64,000 bases of DNA from assembly GCA_032717465.1 (NCBI GenBank), contig CM064690.1, positions 13,432,330 through 13,496,329 of the forward strand. Direction: 5' to 3'. The notes under the pieces are model-generated. The model was not told the origin of the DNA, did no database searches, and saw only the letters and a list, made by a program, of their open reading frames with translations. Shown piece after piece: positions 1-14,997 of this stretch. The stretch comes from Coenobita brevimanus (lineage: Eukaryota > Arthropoda > Malacostraca > Decapoda > Coenobitidae). The translations under genes and the position numbers were made by a program. Position 1 is the stretch's first letter, and the number at the start of each line of letters is the position of its first letter.

Positions 1-2
1 GA

Positions 3-1544
3 AGACAGGAAGAAATCAGTAGGATAGAAGTTGTGGAAGCAATGAAGAAAGTTAAATCGGGGAAAACCCCAGGAATTGATGGAGTGTGTGGTGAAATGCT
101 GAAGCATGGGGGAGAGATAGTAGTAGAATGGATGTGGAAGATGTGCAGATTGGCCTAGGAGGAAGGTAGAGTCCCGGAGGATTGGAAGTCAGGTATAATT
201 ATTCCCTTATACAAAGGAAAAGGGGAAAAAGAAGTGTGTGGTAATCATAGGGGCATTTGTCTTCTTAGTATAATAGGAAAAGTGTATGGTAGGATACTTA
301 TAGACAGAGTTAGAGAAAGAACAGAGAAATTAGTTGGAGAAGAACAGGGAGGCTTTAGGAAGGGAAGAGGTTGTGTAGATCAGATATTCATTCTTAGATC
401 TTTAGTGGAAAAGTTTCTAGAGAAGGGAAAGAAGTTGTATGCGGCTTTCATGGATTTGGAGAAAGCATATGACAGGGTGGATAGACAAGGATTGTGGAAA
501 GTGTTAAGAATATATGGAGTAGATGGGAAGTTGTTGAATGCTGTGAAGAGTATGTACGATGGTGCGAAGGCTGCAGTGCGTGTGGATGGTGAACTAAGTG
601 AATTTTTCTCTTTGAAAGTTGGTTTGAAACAGGGATGTGTCATGTCTCCATGGTTGTTCAATCTGTACATGGATGGGGTAATAAAAGAGGTACAAGGTAG
701 GGTAGTGGATGTTGGAGTGGCCCTGGTGAGAGAGGATAGTTTTTGGAAACTCCCTGTACTGTTGCTTGCAGATGATACTGTGTTGTTGAGTGAAGACGAA
801 GGGGAGCTGCAAGGCTTGGTGGATGAGTTTGAGAGAGTGTGTAAGAAACGGAATCTAAAGGTGAATGTAGGGAAGAGTAAAGTGATGGTCTTTGAGAGAG
901 GTGAAGTTAGTGAATGTACAGCGAGGTTGGATGGTGAGAAATTGGAAAATGTGAGTACGTTTAAGTACTTGGGTAGTGTGATGAGTAAGGATGAAGGTTT
1001 GGAGGGTGAAGTGCTTGAAAGGGTACAGCAGGGAAGAAAGGTTGCTGGTTCTTTGAAAGCAGTGATAAGAAACAGGGAAGTGAGCATGGAAGTGAAAAAG
1101 TTACTACATGACAGTATTGTGATACCAACTCTAACGTACGGAAGTGAAGCTTGGACATTGTTGGAAGGACACAAGTCAAGAGTGAGAGCAGTGGAAATGA
1201 GTTATTTAAGAGGAGCCTGTGGAGTCACGTGGAGAGACAGGCTGACGAATGAGGATATAAAGGAGCGTTGTGGTGTGGATGTGGATGTGATAGGAAGCGT
1301 TATGAGGAACACACTGAGGTGGTTTGGCCATGTGGAGAGGATGGAGGGTGAAAGACTGACGAAGAGAGTGTATGTGAGTGAGGTGGAGGGGGGAAGAGGG
1401 AGGGGGAGGCCGAGGATGAGATGGAGGGATGGGGTGGAGAGGTATATGAGAGAGGGGGGTGTGAGTTGGGAGCAGGGCAGTGAAATGGCGGGGGACAGGG
1501 CGACTTGGAGGCGATTTGTTTGTGGCCACCCCAAACGGGATTGA
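3..1544 (+). pseudogene. RTE-like non-LTR retrotransposon reverse transcriptase, 5' cut by window edge
   Basis: One reading frame runs from base 3 to a TGA at 1542-1544 and is broken only by a TAG at 156-158, where the context reads CRLA-stop-EEGRVPEDW, probably from a Trp codon. Visible RT blocks, in order, are the fingers motif KSGKTPGIDGV, the palm motif AFMDLEKAYDRV, GLKQGCVMSP and the catalytic LADD box at 765-776. The C-terminal segment ends in LRWFGHVERMEGERL and a Gly/Arg-rich stretch. This layout is typical of the abundant RTE-like RTs of invertebrate genomes, which copy element RNA by target-primed reverse transcription. The endonuclease domain would lie left of the window. The clade assignment is from motif style only. 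Confidence 0.88.
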
Positions 1545-1550
1545 GGCGTC

Positions 1551-1577
1551 TGGCAATAGATAGACAGATAGATCTCA
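1551..1577 (+). repeat. Short tetranucleotide tail (ATAG/ACAG) at LINE 3' end
   Basis: Directly after the RT stop codon the element ends in a short ATAG/ACAG tract. RTE-type elements commonly end in short tandem repeats rather than poly(A). The next element begins within a few bases, so this marks the junction between two retrotransposon copies. Confidence 0.7.
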
Positions 1578-2690
1578 TATGCTTTCGATCGAGTCTGACA
1601 AAAATCTTTAATTTCTAAATTGCCCTCGTGTGGTTTCCATTCTTCTATCTGTGCCTTCACCTATAGCTTCCTTTCTGGTCATTTTTATAGCCACCATTCT
1701 TCTCCTTGATCTATCAATATCGCCAACTCTCTTCCTTTTATTCATCAATGACCTTCTTAGCTGTACATCTAACCCCATCCACTCATACGCTGATGATTCC
1801 ACCCTTCACCTTTCCATTTGGTACCCGCAACGCCCATCTCAGCAGTTACTTCAGCAAACAAAGGATGAAGCTATAGCACACCTAATGTTTGACTTGGCTT
1901 GTATCCCTGACTGGGGTAAAAGAAATCTTGTTGTTTTTAATGCATCAAACACTCAGTTCTTACACCAATCAACCCGACAAAATCTTCCACAGGAGTACCC
2001 ACGAATGTTTAATAATATCTAACTCAGTCCTACATCATCCTTAAACATACTTGGGGTTTCATTCTCCCGCGATTTATCTTGGAAAGATCGTACATCTCTT
2101 GTAAAATCTGCTTCCAAGAGATTATGTGTGCTAAGCTGACTACGTACCTTCTTTACCTCTGAACAACTGTTGACTTTATACTCGGGTTTTATTCGCCCCT
2201 GTGTAGAGTACAACTCTCATGTGTGGGTAGGCTCCCGACATACAGCTCTTCTCAGCAAGGTGGAGTCAAAGGCTTTTCGTCTCATTAACTCTCCTCCTCT
2301 TACTAACTCCCTTCAATCTCTGTCTCTTCGCCGCACTGTTGCATCTTTATCTCTTTTCTATCGCTGCTTCAATGGTCACTGCACCTCTGAACTGTCTACT
2401 TGCATCCCTCCACCTCTACCCGTCTAGCAACGAACGCTCATCCTTTTTCTGTCCAACTCTCTAAAGCAAGAGTTAACCATTACTCCCAATCCTTCATATA
2501 TGCAATAAGCCAGCTCTGGAACGGTCTCCCTCTGTCTGTATTTCATACTCCCTGTGATTTCCAGTCTTTCAAACGTAGTAAGTTCAGGCATCTCGAAATG
2601 AACGAAATGATAGGCTCCTGGCCTTTGGTTCCTTCTTCCTTGCATCAAAAAAATAAAATAAAAATATTGCATCCACTAACTCAATAACAA
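1578..2690 (+). pseudogene. Jockey/CR1-group non-LTR RT, 3' half only
   Basis: The fragment starts inside the RT palm (FDRV) and continues to the C-terminus. The catalytic box SYADDST is intact at 1786-1797. Downstream are the thumb and C-terminal blocks in three frames: PCVEYNSHVW near 2,205, AFRLINSPPL near 2,275, and LSKARVNHYSQ to SKFRHLEMN near 2,460-2,605. The same family recurs at about 27,930-30,830, and side-by-side reading confirms the alignment. The fragment ends in an A-rich tail near 2,650-2,690. At least two frameshifts and several stops make it dead. Its 5' boundary is exactly where the upstream RTE-like copy ends, so one insertion has interrupted or truncated the other. Confidence 0.82.
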
Positions 2691-3416
2691 AAAATATGGA
2701 GTTGGAATTTCGAAATGAAAGAAATATGCTGCATAAATCTTTCACATTCTAATGATTTCAGTTTTTCTATCTAACTGTACAATCAGGGAAACAAGTGTCT
2801 TCCATAGGTTTGGCTTATATACTCGTATAGAGGAAAAAACAAAGCCATCCGGGACAAGCATCAATTTAGTGAAGACTTCGGTAATATTCTGCTGGTCTTA
2901 AGTATTCCTACAGACAAAACTAGGATAGGTTATTCCCAGTTGTGCCAGAAATTAAGCAACATATTGCGTTGGATCGGTGTGCTTACATCCTAATTCGTTA
3001 ACTGATGGTCAACATGACTCTGTACATCAGCAGTTATGCCCTCACACGTTTTTCCGGAAAGTTCCTTACACTAACTGAAATCGCCCGATATTATTTCAAA
3101 TTATGCAGATTTACTTAAGAAGATTGACAATTCCCTATATTATTTTCTACATCTTTTTTCCAAATGACTAGTATCGCGAGAGAATCAGAGATCTTACTCC
3201 AGCGTTGTGGGACAGCAGCACAGAACCACGTCACTACTGGGCCGTGAAGATAAACAAAGTAGTGGAATCATTATCTGGACCCATCTCACACTTATCCACC
3301 CATATTACATCTGGGTCGAGCCATGTACAGACACCGGCACACCTTCCACACTGATAAATGAGCTTTTAATTAATACAGTTATAGCTAGTAAGACAACCTC
3401 CAAGCTCCATGACAAT
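2691..3416. other. Unassigned AT-rich spacer
   Basis: I see no long open frame, RNA fold or recognisable repeat here. Confidence 0.4.
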
Positions 3417-3613
<197 letters not shown>

Positions 3614-3614
3614 A

Positions 3615-5595
3615 CTTAAACTTATCCCTCTGCTACAGAAGACGACGGCAACTGTACTCACTAGATGGTTTGTTTCTCACTGTCTTGGCTGCCAACGTGT
3701 GTGACACTGCAAATCAATCGTGGATCCAGACACTTTGCCACACAGTCGGCATGGCAAATCCGGGTTTGCTGGGAGAAATATGTTTTTGTTAGGCCTCTAT
3801 TGTCTACGCTTTTCCCAGGACAGGTTCCCAAATCCTTCTAGATCAATTGTTTCTTCGCTGCAGAGGCCTAGCCATTGTTCTCTGTCCAAGGCATTGTTTT
3901 CAAGATCGTTTGGTATGATGTTGCATCTCTTCTGAGTTATTCTTATACAGTATGATCTTTATTTCTCATCTTCTGTCTCCCTGGGTTGCTACATGCTGCA
4001 AGTAGTTGATCATACAGAATTTGGCAGGGACGGCGGTGCTCAGGCATACGCAACAAGTGTTAGACCCATCTGAGCTGCATTTTAGCCAGCATGGTTTCTG
4101 TGCTGGATGACCTTACCCACTGAAGAATTTGTCTGTGAGGGACTTTATCCTCCTGTGTGAGTTCTATGATGCTCTGTAAACATTAGGTGTGAAACAACTC
4201 AAGCTGTTTGAGGTGACGCGGATAGTTAGTCATGATTCAGCACCATATAAGAGGGTAGAGAGACATACAGTCGTATACGCTGATACCTTCGTGTCATTTC
4301 TGAAGTTGATGTTTTCAATGACTGGCTCTGAGACGTCCAAAAGGGGTCAGGAGTGGTTGATTAGTGCAAAGACTTCTATATGAATGTTATGTTTGTCCCT
4401 GTGCACACATCCAAGGTAGGTAAAACTTTCCGCATGTTTTACATTTTCACCATTTATTTGAAATGCAAGGGATTCTGCTGGGTTGTTTTTCTTAGGTATT
4501 ATTTCCGTTTTATTGCCATTTATTTAGAGTTCCATTGCATGGTGTATGTTGGAAACGATGGTTAGATTCTGTTGTAGGGCTTCAAGAGTATGTGCAAGGA
4601 CAACACTGTCATCAGCGTATTGTAGCTCTAAGAAATGGGTCATTTCAGACTTTGATTGTGCTTGAAGACATCTGAAACTAAGTTAATGTCTAGACAGAAT
4701 TCTATTTTTATTCCATCATCAGGGTTCACTTGTTCGTGACTGAAAATGGTGACTGCAATGAGATGTTGAACATGAGAGGAGCCAGGACACATCCTAGCTT
4801 TACACCCAAGTCCACGTTGAAGAGTTCAGATTTGCTCTCGCCGAGGATACACGAACATTCATGTTGTCATGCAGAGTCTTCAAGATGGTAAGAAATTTGT
4901 TCGGTATTTCAAATTTTGAAAGACCATCCCATATAATCTCTGTGTTGACAGTGTCAAATGCTCTTACAAGATCAATGAATGCAATATGGAAGTCACGGTT
5001 CTGCTCGTGGCATTTCTCTTAGGCAACAAAGATCATATCACAGGTCCTTCGTTCCTTCCGAAATCCACATTGTACTTCAGGAAGTGCTGACTCAGTGAGA
5101 CGTTTAATCAGTATGGATACCATTATCTTGGCTAGTAGTTTGCTAGCATTCACATGCAGGAAGATACCTTGGCTATTGTCACAATTTGGATGGTCCCCTT
5201 TCTTCTTGTAGATGGTTACAGTACCAGAGGTAAGCCTTTCAATGGAATTTATTTTTAGTTCCAGATAGTCAGTATGAGATTATGGAGGCGCTGGTAAAAT
5301 AACTTGCCACCCTCTTTCATGAGTTCAGATGGTATGCTATCAGGGCGAGGGCTTTGATTATTTTTTAGAGAGCGAATGGCCTGAACAGTTTCTGCAAGAG
5401 TAGGTGAGACATCGAAATCTGTCACTTGAGAAGTATTTGGAATGTTATCAATGATATTCTGCTCCACCGGGTTTCTTCAATTCAGTAACGTATTGAAGTG
5501 TTGTGCCCATCTTTCTATGATTGCTTGCTTGTCTTTCAGGAACTCTTCGGCTGTTTGTATAGGTGCTATGATGTGTTTGTTTGCCCCATAGATGG
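3615..5595 (-). pseudogene. Minus-strand non-LTR retrotransposon RT, heavily decayed
   Basis: Read on the minus strand this is an RT from about 5,595 down to 3,615. The N-terminal part shows AIRSLKNNQSPRPDSIPSEL near 5,370-5,310. Next come a GFRKERRTCDMIFVA-like block near 5,060, IAFIDLVRAFDTV near 4,970 and the catalytic YADD at 4619-4608. The C-terminal region has TLLYGAES near 4,250 and a degraded LRWVGHV/RMPEHRLP-like block near 4,050. A relic of a C-terminal Cys-rich finger lies near 3,760. Frameshifts and stops are spread through the copy. The 3' end abuts the (CA/TG)n at 3,611 and the 5' end abuts another CA tract at 5,596. It belongs to the widespread craniofacial-protein/jockey-annotated RT group. 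Exact boundaries are approximate. Confidence 0.75.

Positions 5596-5624
<29 letters not shown>
5596..5624. repeat. (CA)n microsatellite
   Basis: About 29 bp of CA lies at the junction between the 5' end of the minus-strand LINE and the start of the plus-strand CR1-like LINE. Confidence 0.95.
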
Positions 5625-8811
<3,187 letters not shown>

Positions 8812-8994
8812 ACCAGACATTTTCGTTTATGGAAATTATTCTTTCTGATTTAAACATAAGCATAAGTTACATATTTTATCACTGCACTTGGATTCATCAT
8901 CATTAACCTCATTAAAGTCAGTTCTGTGTCGGTCAGTTGGATGATATTAATATACAGTAGTTAAACATGTGTGTTCATTGCTAGTCACACGTCC

Positions 8995-9545
8995 CTGCTC
9001 CGGAGGAGCTCGGCGACTGGTATTGTTTCCACTCGGTTTGTCTGTTTGTTTGACTGCCTGTCTTTCTCTGTTAACAATTTTATGCGAAAACTGCTGGTGC
9101 GATTATGACTAAAATTGCAGGGATGATGGGCTATGACCTTCTGATGACCTGATTAAATTTTGGGCCAATTTGGGCCAAAGCCCAGGCTGTAGGCTCAAAA
9201 AATGTAAGAATAAAATGTTTAAAAAATCGTTTTTCGACATAACTCCTACCAAATTCGTCATAACGACATGAAACAAAAACCTAGAGGTGCATCTTTCAAA
9301 TCTGCATCCTATAGCATGCCTCATTACATCAGGGGGGTAACCCCTCAGTTAGCGGTAGGGGGGTCAGTGTCAGATAGGTAGGGCCTAAAATTTCAAATGG
9401 GCATAAAATCATCAATTTTCACCCGATTTACTCCAAATTTGATGTGTGACATCTTTGACTAGATATCCTGTTGTGTTTGTACGTCAGCACTAAAATGACT
9501 GCCGGGGACGGGTTTGCTGTGCTTTTGGTACCGCTTCTTGCTCTA
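8995..9545 (+). repeat. Dispersed non-coding repeat (CGGCGA... family)
   Basis: This block begins with a GGAGCTCGGCGACTGG-type start followed by a TTTGTCTGTTTGTTTG stretch. It ends with GGGACGGGTTTGCTGTGC. The copy at 14,125-14,935 has the same start (GGAGTCCGGCGAGG), the same TTTGTTTCTTTGTTTG stretch and a matching end (GGGCAAGGCTTGTTGTGC). That shared architecture is my reason for calling it a repeat family. There is no coding potential. Boundaries are approximate. Confidence 0.55.
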
Positions 9546-9689
9546 GATGGTTTTATTCATCTTAGTTTTTTCGCACTGAATGGGTTAGATACAGCCTTAA
9601 TTACCTTCTGTCTGCGAGAGCTGTCCTGAGGTAAACAGAAACGTCTGAAAGTAGCAAGAAAAAAAATACGTCCCAGACTTAAGTCATTA

Positions 9690-9850
9690 ACTTTCCGATT
9701 CCTTCAGTCTTTCCTGTTGACTGTGATCTCCACTCTTTTAAACGCAGTGTGGCCAGATATCCTGATATTTACTAGATCTTGATTCTGGCTTTTTTTAATG
9801 TCTTTGGTCTCTCAGCCTTCCATTCCTTATTCTTAAAGAAGAAGAAAAAG
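9690..9850 (+). pseudogene. Short 3' relic of a Jockey/CR1-group LINE
   Basis: Translation near 9,717-9,780 gives PVDCDLHSFKRSVARYPD, matching the C-terminus seen at 30,655-30,720 (YDLLSFKCSVSRHLEMN). Downstream bases resemble that element's 3' UTR. Only the last ~150 bp of the element survive. Confidence 0.5.
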
Positions 9851-9921
9851 AAATGCAAATTCCGTATTACCTTATGAAATTAGGAGAACCAGAGCCCGTG
9901 ACAAAGTTACGGTATGACGGA

Positions 9922-10113
9922 TCACGTGTGGGTATTAGATAACCATCCGTCCGTAATGGTGTTATATATGATAGCAAAACCTCTGCTCTCCTTTATAATT
10001 CGATCCACATCACGAAATCGCAAACCACTTTCGAGCCTGATGCTTTCAGTACGATAAAGTGGATAAAAGCTCTCTATTACCGTGGCAGATAAAGGCAACC
10101 CCATCAAGGTCAT
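9922..10113 (-). CDS. Possible orphan exon or chance ORF, 63 codons
   Basis: On the minus strand, an ATG at 10,113 opens a 63-residue frame of ordinary globular composition with no low-complexity bias (for example SGLRFRDVDRIIKESRGFA). The bases immediately before it read TTGTTTAG then AT-ATG, which could act as a splice acceptor, but no donor or neighbouring exon is evident. I do not recognise a family. It lies in a stretch with no identified transposable element, so it is the only segment in the first 17 kb whose translation looks protein-like without matching a retroelement. It could be chance. Confidence 0.25.
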   Translation of the reverse strand: MTLMGLPLSATVIESFYPLYRTESIRLESGLRFRDVDRIIKESRGFAIIYNTITDGWLSNTHT

Positions 10114-10234
10114 ATCTAAACAATGAAGTCAGTGACATCCAGATCATATCTACAACTACTGTTAAATCCACAGTTACAGCCTGACTCACTCTCACAACCA
10201 CAGCCTCAGCCTAACCCTCTTATTGAGTCGAGTT

Positions 10235-10580
10235 TCTCTTGGATGTTCTTTTTGATGTGTTTGACCTTAGGCATAGCCTTGATAGTTACCTCCTTGAGGT
10301 CCAGTAGTCCTCCTATGTATTTCATGTCCACATGCCACCACTTTGGCGTTAGCACCCACCGTCCATATTGAATACATGCTAGGGCTGTCTCAAACAGGAC
10401 TGGTGCATTGGTATATTTGTATTAGCGAGGATATTTTTACATGTCGGCGGGTCTTATGGTAGATAAATAATGTTTGCTTTAACGAAATTCAAATCCTTAC
10501 ATTGTTCATTGCCAAAACCAGGATTCGAATACTCCACGATTGCAACTTACCACTCTCTAGTGACTCGCCGGAATAATATG
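10235..10580 (-). mobile_element. tRNA-derived SINE, diverged copy
   Basis: This segment aligns with the better SINE at 42,755-43,107. Shared blocks include CAGTAGTCCTCCTA, GTTAGCACCCACCGTCCAT-like, GAATACATGCTAGGGCTGTC and ATGTCGGCGGG. The tRNA-related head sits at the right end (minus orientation), where a B-box relic (GGATTCGAAT) is visible near 10,520. The A-box is eroded. No clear poly(A) tail or target-site duplication remains. Confidence 0.7.
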
Positions 10581-11185
10581 TAAATGTTATTATTTCTTGT
10601 CATAACTTTCATCGAGATAGTTTTCTGCCTGTTTGCCACAGTAATGTTTTCGGACATGAGTTACAAAGTGACGATACCGTAGTCAAAAGAGATATTGGTC
10701 ATTTCGAACATATCCCAGACACAGAAAAGGATGAACAGATGAGGGTGTCCACCACACACGCCAAGTATTGCTGCCTTCAAGTGACTCCGTGTTCGGTAAC
10801 AGGCTAATTGATTTACTGTAATTCAGAAAACGTTGGGTGATAGCCGTACACCTGGTTGTCTTTGGGCTTATGGTGCTCCAGTCGGATGGGTCCCGTGGTT
10901 GTTTGAGATTTATTGCATTAAAAAAAAAAAAAAAAAAAAAACTCAAGGGCTAGTAATGCTGGCCATCCTCGCCGTAAAGCTTCGGGCTGCTATACTTTTG
11001 ATGGGACAGAAAAGGTACAGATGGTGGACATAAGAGTATCCCGTGAAATGGACCCTCCATTCAGTCACTCATCATTCATCACTCATAACTACACGCCTAT
11101 TCACCAGCTTATTTATAACTACCATAATTAATTACACCAACAAGAACATTCAGCGAGTGCATCGTACACCAAAATACCACCGATA
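10581..11185. other. Unassigned spacer with a 20-bp poly(A) run
   Basis: I see no gene. An A-run at 10920-10940 could be the tail of an unrecognised retroposed sequence to its left, but nothing upstream is identifiable. Confidence 0.35.
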
Positions 11186-11189
11186 TTGT

Positions 11190-12147
11190 CATGTCTTCGA
11201 TCTTGATCTTCGATCTCCTTCGCCCAAAATTAAATCACTGTTCCACTGATGGTTCACATTTAGTTTTCCAAATTTGTTGCTATTCCATGCAACGGTTTTT
11301 CCACAGTAGTGCCAACATACAGACAGACAGACAGACAAGCAAACAAGCAAATAAACCGAGCACGATAATACCCTCCGTGAGGGAGGTACGACCACAAATA
11401 CAGTCAGCAAAAACCTCCACAACAAGAGCTGAGGCAGTGCCTCACCCGCCCTCACCAACTGATCTAGCCGTAAAAAACTGACTTTGCTCTGTGACCTTGA
11501 TCTTCGACCAACTGCTCCCAAACTCCAATTCTTTCATCTTTGTCAGATTATTAACACTTCCAATTAACTTGTTTCAAATCAGAACTGAGTTGACTGCCCT
11601 CTGACCCTGATTTACCTTTCACTTTGACCCTGACCTTTCACTGATTGTTCTCAGTGTCGAATTCATTTCTCCTTGTTTTACCTTGAAGCCTTTCACAAAG
11701 TTTAGTCTTAATGGAATAAAGACTGTCTCGTTTGATGTTAGCATATGATTTTCACTTATGACCTACAGTAGTGTTCACAAAAACAATTGTGATCATCAAC
11801 CTTTCAACTGTTTTTTTTTTTTTTTTCAAAGCTGTATAGCTATCTTGCTCACACACACGGACACAAAGGGCTAATTTTAACCTCGCCCTGTAACCTTGAC
11901 CTTTGACTAATTGTTCTCGAAATCCAGGCCCTTCGCTATTGCCGTATTCTCAGCCCTCCCCCCAAGTTGGGTCCTGAGTAGATATAAACTGTTAAAGTTG
12001 CCCCTGCTGGGCTTTGACCTAGCCCTGTAACTCTGAATTTTGGCCAGTACTTCTCAAAAATACAATCACTGACCGACAGCTGTCCCACCAAGTTCGGTTA
12101 AAATTTAATAAAAATTGTTTGAGTTACGTTGTTCACACACACACACA

Positions 12148-12188
<41 letters not shown>

Positions 12189-12240
12189 GTTGAGCAAGTC
12201 ATAACACCCTTTCTCGCTTCGCGAGTACGGGTGTACCCAG
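11190..12240 (+). repeat. CCTTGACC-type dispersed repeats, at least two diverged copies
   Basis: The segment is built from variants of tgaCCTTGAcCTTtgACC and CCAAGTT-type phrases (for example near 11,490, 11,625 and 11,885). Tail modules such as CAGACAGACAGACAAGCAAA at 11,321-11,345 are followed by CTCCGTGAGGGAGGT. A second tail near 12,120 is now a CA array followed by TCTCGCTTCGCGAGTACGGG. Such modular non-coding repeats are frequent in marine arthropods. There is no coding capacity. Confidence 0.55.
12134..12184. repeat. (CA)n microsatellite
   Basis: About 50 bp of CA with one TC interruption, in the tail of the CCTTGACC-type repeat. Confidence 0.95.
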
Positions 12241-12244
12241 TAAT

Positions 12245-13160
12245 TTTCAGTCTCATCATCAACAAAACAACACCAACAACAACAAGCACCAGGAACAGCC
12301 ACGATCAGTCACCACATAAGCCACAGTAACCAGCACCTACTTCTCTAAGAAACCTACGCTGTCCCCGACCCATAACAAAGCCAAAAGGGTGCCAGCCATC
12401 TCCTCCCACCTCCTTTCCCTCCGCCTTATTGCAGCTCAGACACAGCGTCCATTACCACAACTTACAACAACATTAACATCCACAGTAACTTGAACCAGAC
12501 ACTGCAGGCAACACCACCACTACCATCACCACTGACACAGTCATTCACGACAACAACCATTACCTCAAAACAGCAATAACCACAGTCGGTAACTTTCAGT
12601 CAGTTAGCACATACAAATCACTCACATCAATCATCACTCGCACCACTACCACCACAGCTAGTCAAAATAACTACCAACACTGCCGTAATTAATCACTTAC
12701 ATCACATAATTAATACCACAACGTCCACCACCACCACCACCACCACACCCAGTCAGAATAACTACCAGTACTGCTACAGTTAAACACTTACATCACAATC
12801 ATCTCCACCACCACCACCATCACACCCACCACATCCAGTCAAGATATCTACCAGCACAACAACAGTCAGTCTATCTCAACAAATACGAGCATAATCACGA
12901 AATCCATAAATAACAACTGTCAGCACAATCACGACATCCGCAAATAACGACCATCAACATTATAGCATCATAACTTCCAAAAACAACCACCTCCAACACA
13001 ATCACAACAGCTGCCAACACGAGCACGTTGTAATATCCACGAACAAAAACCTACAGCACAATCACACCACCACAATGTCCACAAAGACACACAGACACAC
13101 ATGTACAACGATAGCAGATATCAGTAAACAACAGTCACAAGAACAACAGCAACAACAGTG
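12245..13160. repeat. CAC/ACA-rich low-complexity tract
   Basis: Nearly 900 bp on the plus strand are dominated by A and C (CAC, ACA, CCA words), with local CCACCACCA runs near 12,730 and 12,810. Phrases such as CAGTCA..ATAACTACCA recur near 12,660 and 12,752, suggesting a degenerate satellite. No frame stays open. Confidence 0.7.
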
Positions 13161-13191
<31 letters not shown>

Positions 13192-13295
13192 GGACCTCCT
13201 TTCCCACCTTAGGGCAGGGTGACGAGTAGCAATGTCCAGACAGCCCAAATTTACCCAATCCAATTATAATAATAATTATAATAATAATAATATTA
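13161..13295. repeat. (ATC)n and (TAA)n trinucleotide repeats
   Basis: An ATC/TCA array at 13161-13190 and a TAA-type array at 13262-13295 flank a short unique stretch. Confidence 0.93.
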
Positions 13296-14120
13296 AGTCC
13301 TGTCTTCCACCCACCACAGATCCTCAAATTGGGGCCGTCACTCGCTCTCTCCTCGCAGCCTATCTTGTCCTCCGCCCCATTACAACCCAAAAAGCGGGTA
13401 ACACCTGACACCCGATAAGTGGCCAGGTCCCCACTCCATCACCTGCCTCATCAAGATAGCAAGACAACCTTATGTGCCCGCTCCTGGGGCACTTTGTCAG
13501 GGAAGGCGAGAGGCTGGACGTCAGGCATCAAGCTTAAGTGAGACTGAGCATCACGTCGACCCCACTGCCGACCTCACATTCGGCTTGTTTGATTTATAAT
13601 ACAGTTTTAACTCCTTCATTTCAGTCATTCACACTACGAAAAGCGTTCCCAAGGAAGAATAATTTCTCTTAGTAGGAACGAGATTTTTTTAAAGTCTCCT
13701 AACTATATTAGTTTAAAGAAAGAGCTTAAATGACATGAAAATAACTTCCTCTTTACAGCTAATGCTGTTAGCATGACCACTATGTTTATCTGTATCATTT
13801 TTCCTACATTTCCCATGTATTCGTGATGAGGGAAGAAAAATACTTGAGCACCTAGATATCTTTTCGGACATGAGTTACAGGAAAATTGTGTAAAGCATAA
13901 TAATCACCATTCCACCCATCCTTACGCTCACCCAAGTATCATAGAAGCTACGAGGCCTCTTGCACGATAATGCCAGTTCCCTTCCCTTTCATTCATCTCT
14001 TACTTGTCGTGGGGCAGACATGCTCAGTACTATTTCTCCTTCATCCCCAAGGATTGGGAAATGCAAATGAAAACAATTATTTCATCTCCATGCATTGCAA
14101 ATAGTACCACCAAAGAATTA
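13296..14120. other. Unassigned spacer
   Basis: No supported gene or repeat was identified. Composition is ordinary, with short pyrimidine-rich stretches. Confidence 0.3.
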
Positions 14121-14124
14121 TATT

Positions 14125-14935
14125 TACCTCGCCTGAGTCGGAGTCCGGCGAGGTATTGTATTTGATCGAGTTTATTTGTTTCTTTGTTTGATAGCAACAT
14201 TACGGAAAATCGGCCGAATGAAATTGCATGAAACTTTCAGAATGTGTGTGCACTGGTCCCAAAAAAAAGTGATTAAGTTTTGGAGGTAATCTAGTGACCC
14301 TGAAAGGTCAAAATCAAGGTCACGGATTTTGAAACCGGTTGAAGATAGAGATATTTACTTCTATCAGGATACAGGGACTCCCACATGGGCTTTCATTTGG
14401 CACCAAGACCTCTGACCTTGAGTGACCTTGAAAGGTCAAACTCAAGGTCACGGATATTCAGGGGGCTAAAACTTGAAACTGGTTACACAAGATATTTACT
14501 ATTATCAAACTACAGGAATTCCCATATTGGTTTTTAATTGGTACCATGACCTTTGACCTTAAGTAACCCTGAAAGGTCAAACTCAAGGTCACGAATATTC
14601 AGGGGGGCTATAACTCGAAACCGGTGAAGATAGAGATATTTACTATCAAGATATATGACGTCTCATATGGACTTTCATTTGGCACCATGACCTTTGACCT
14701 TCAGTGACCTTGAAAAGTCAAACGCAACAATACGGATTTTCAGAGGCCTATAACTTGTTATGGCATATTTTACAAATAATTAGTACTGACAGATAAGTTC
14801 CATTTCATTAGTTCCATTACCTTAGACCTTAATTGTTTACTGACACTAAATGGCAGAAACGATTCAGTATGTAACTGCAATAAAACAACTGCTGTCGGGC
14901 AAGGCTTGTTGTGCCTGGCACCACTTGTTTATATA
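14125..14935 (+). repeat. Dispersed repeat with internal ~142-bp tandem units rich in TGACCT/AGGTCA
   Basis: Three tandem units start near 14,328, 14,470 and 14,612. Each contains GATATTTACT, a CCCATATGG-like phrase, TTGGCACCATGACC and an AAGGTCAAACTCAAGGTCA-type block. Outer ends match the repeat at 8,995-9,545. TGACCTTTGACCT occurs exactly at 14547-14559 and 14688-14700. Its minus-strand reading is two AGGTCA half-sites one base apart. There is no open reading frame. Confidence 0.7.
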
Positions 14936-14997
14936 AAAGTTTCTTATCGATTTTACAACGTATGTTCGAGTATGAACAGTTAAATTTTTTTAGTATC

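Noticed and set aside
380..1174. 264-codon minus-strand ORF opposite the first RT
   Set aside because: It is an antisense shadow of the RTE-like RT frame. The sense frame carries all conserved RT motifs.
10920..10940. Processed pseudogene implied by the A-run
   Set aside because: No recognisable coding sequence lies upstream of the A-run, and no target duplication was found.
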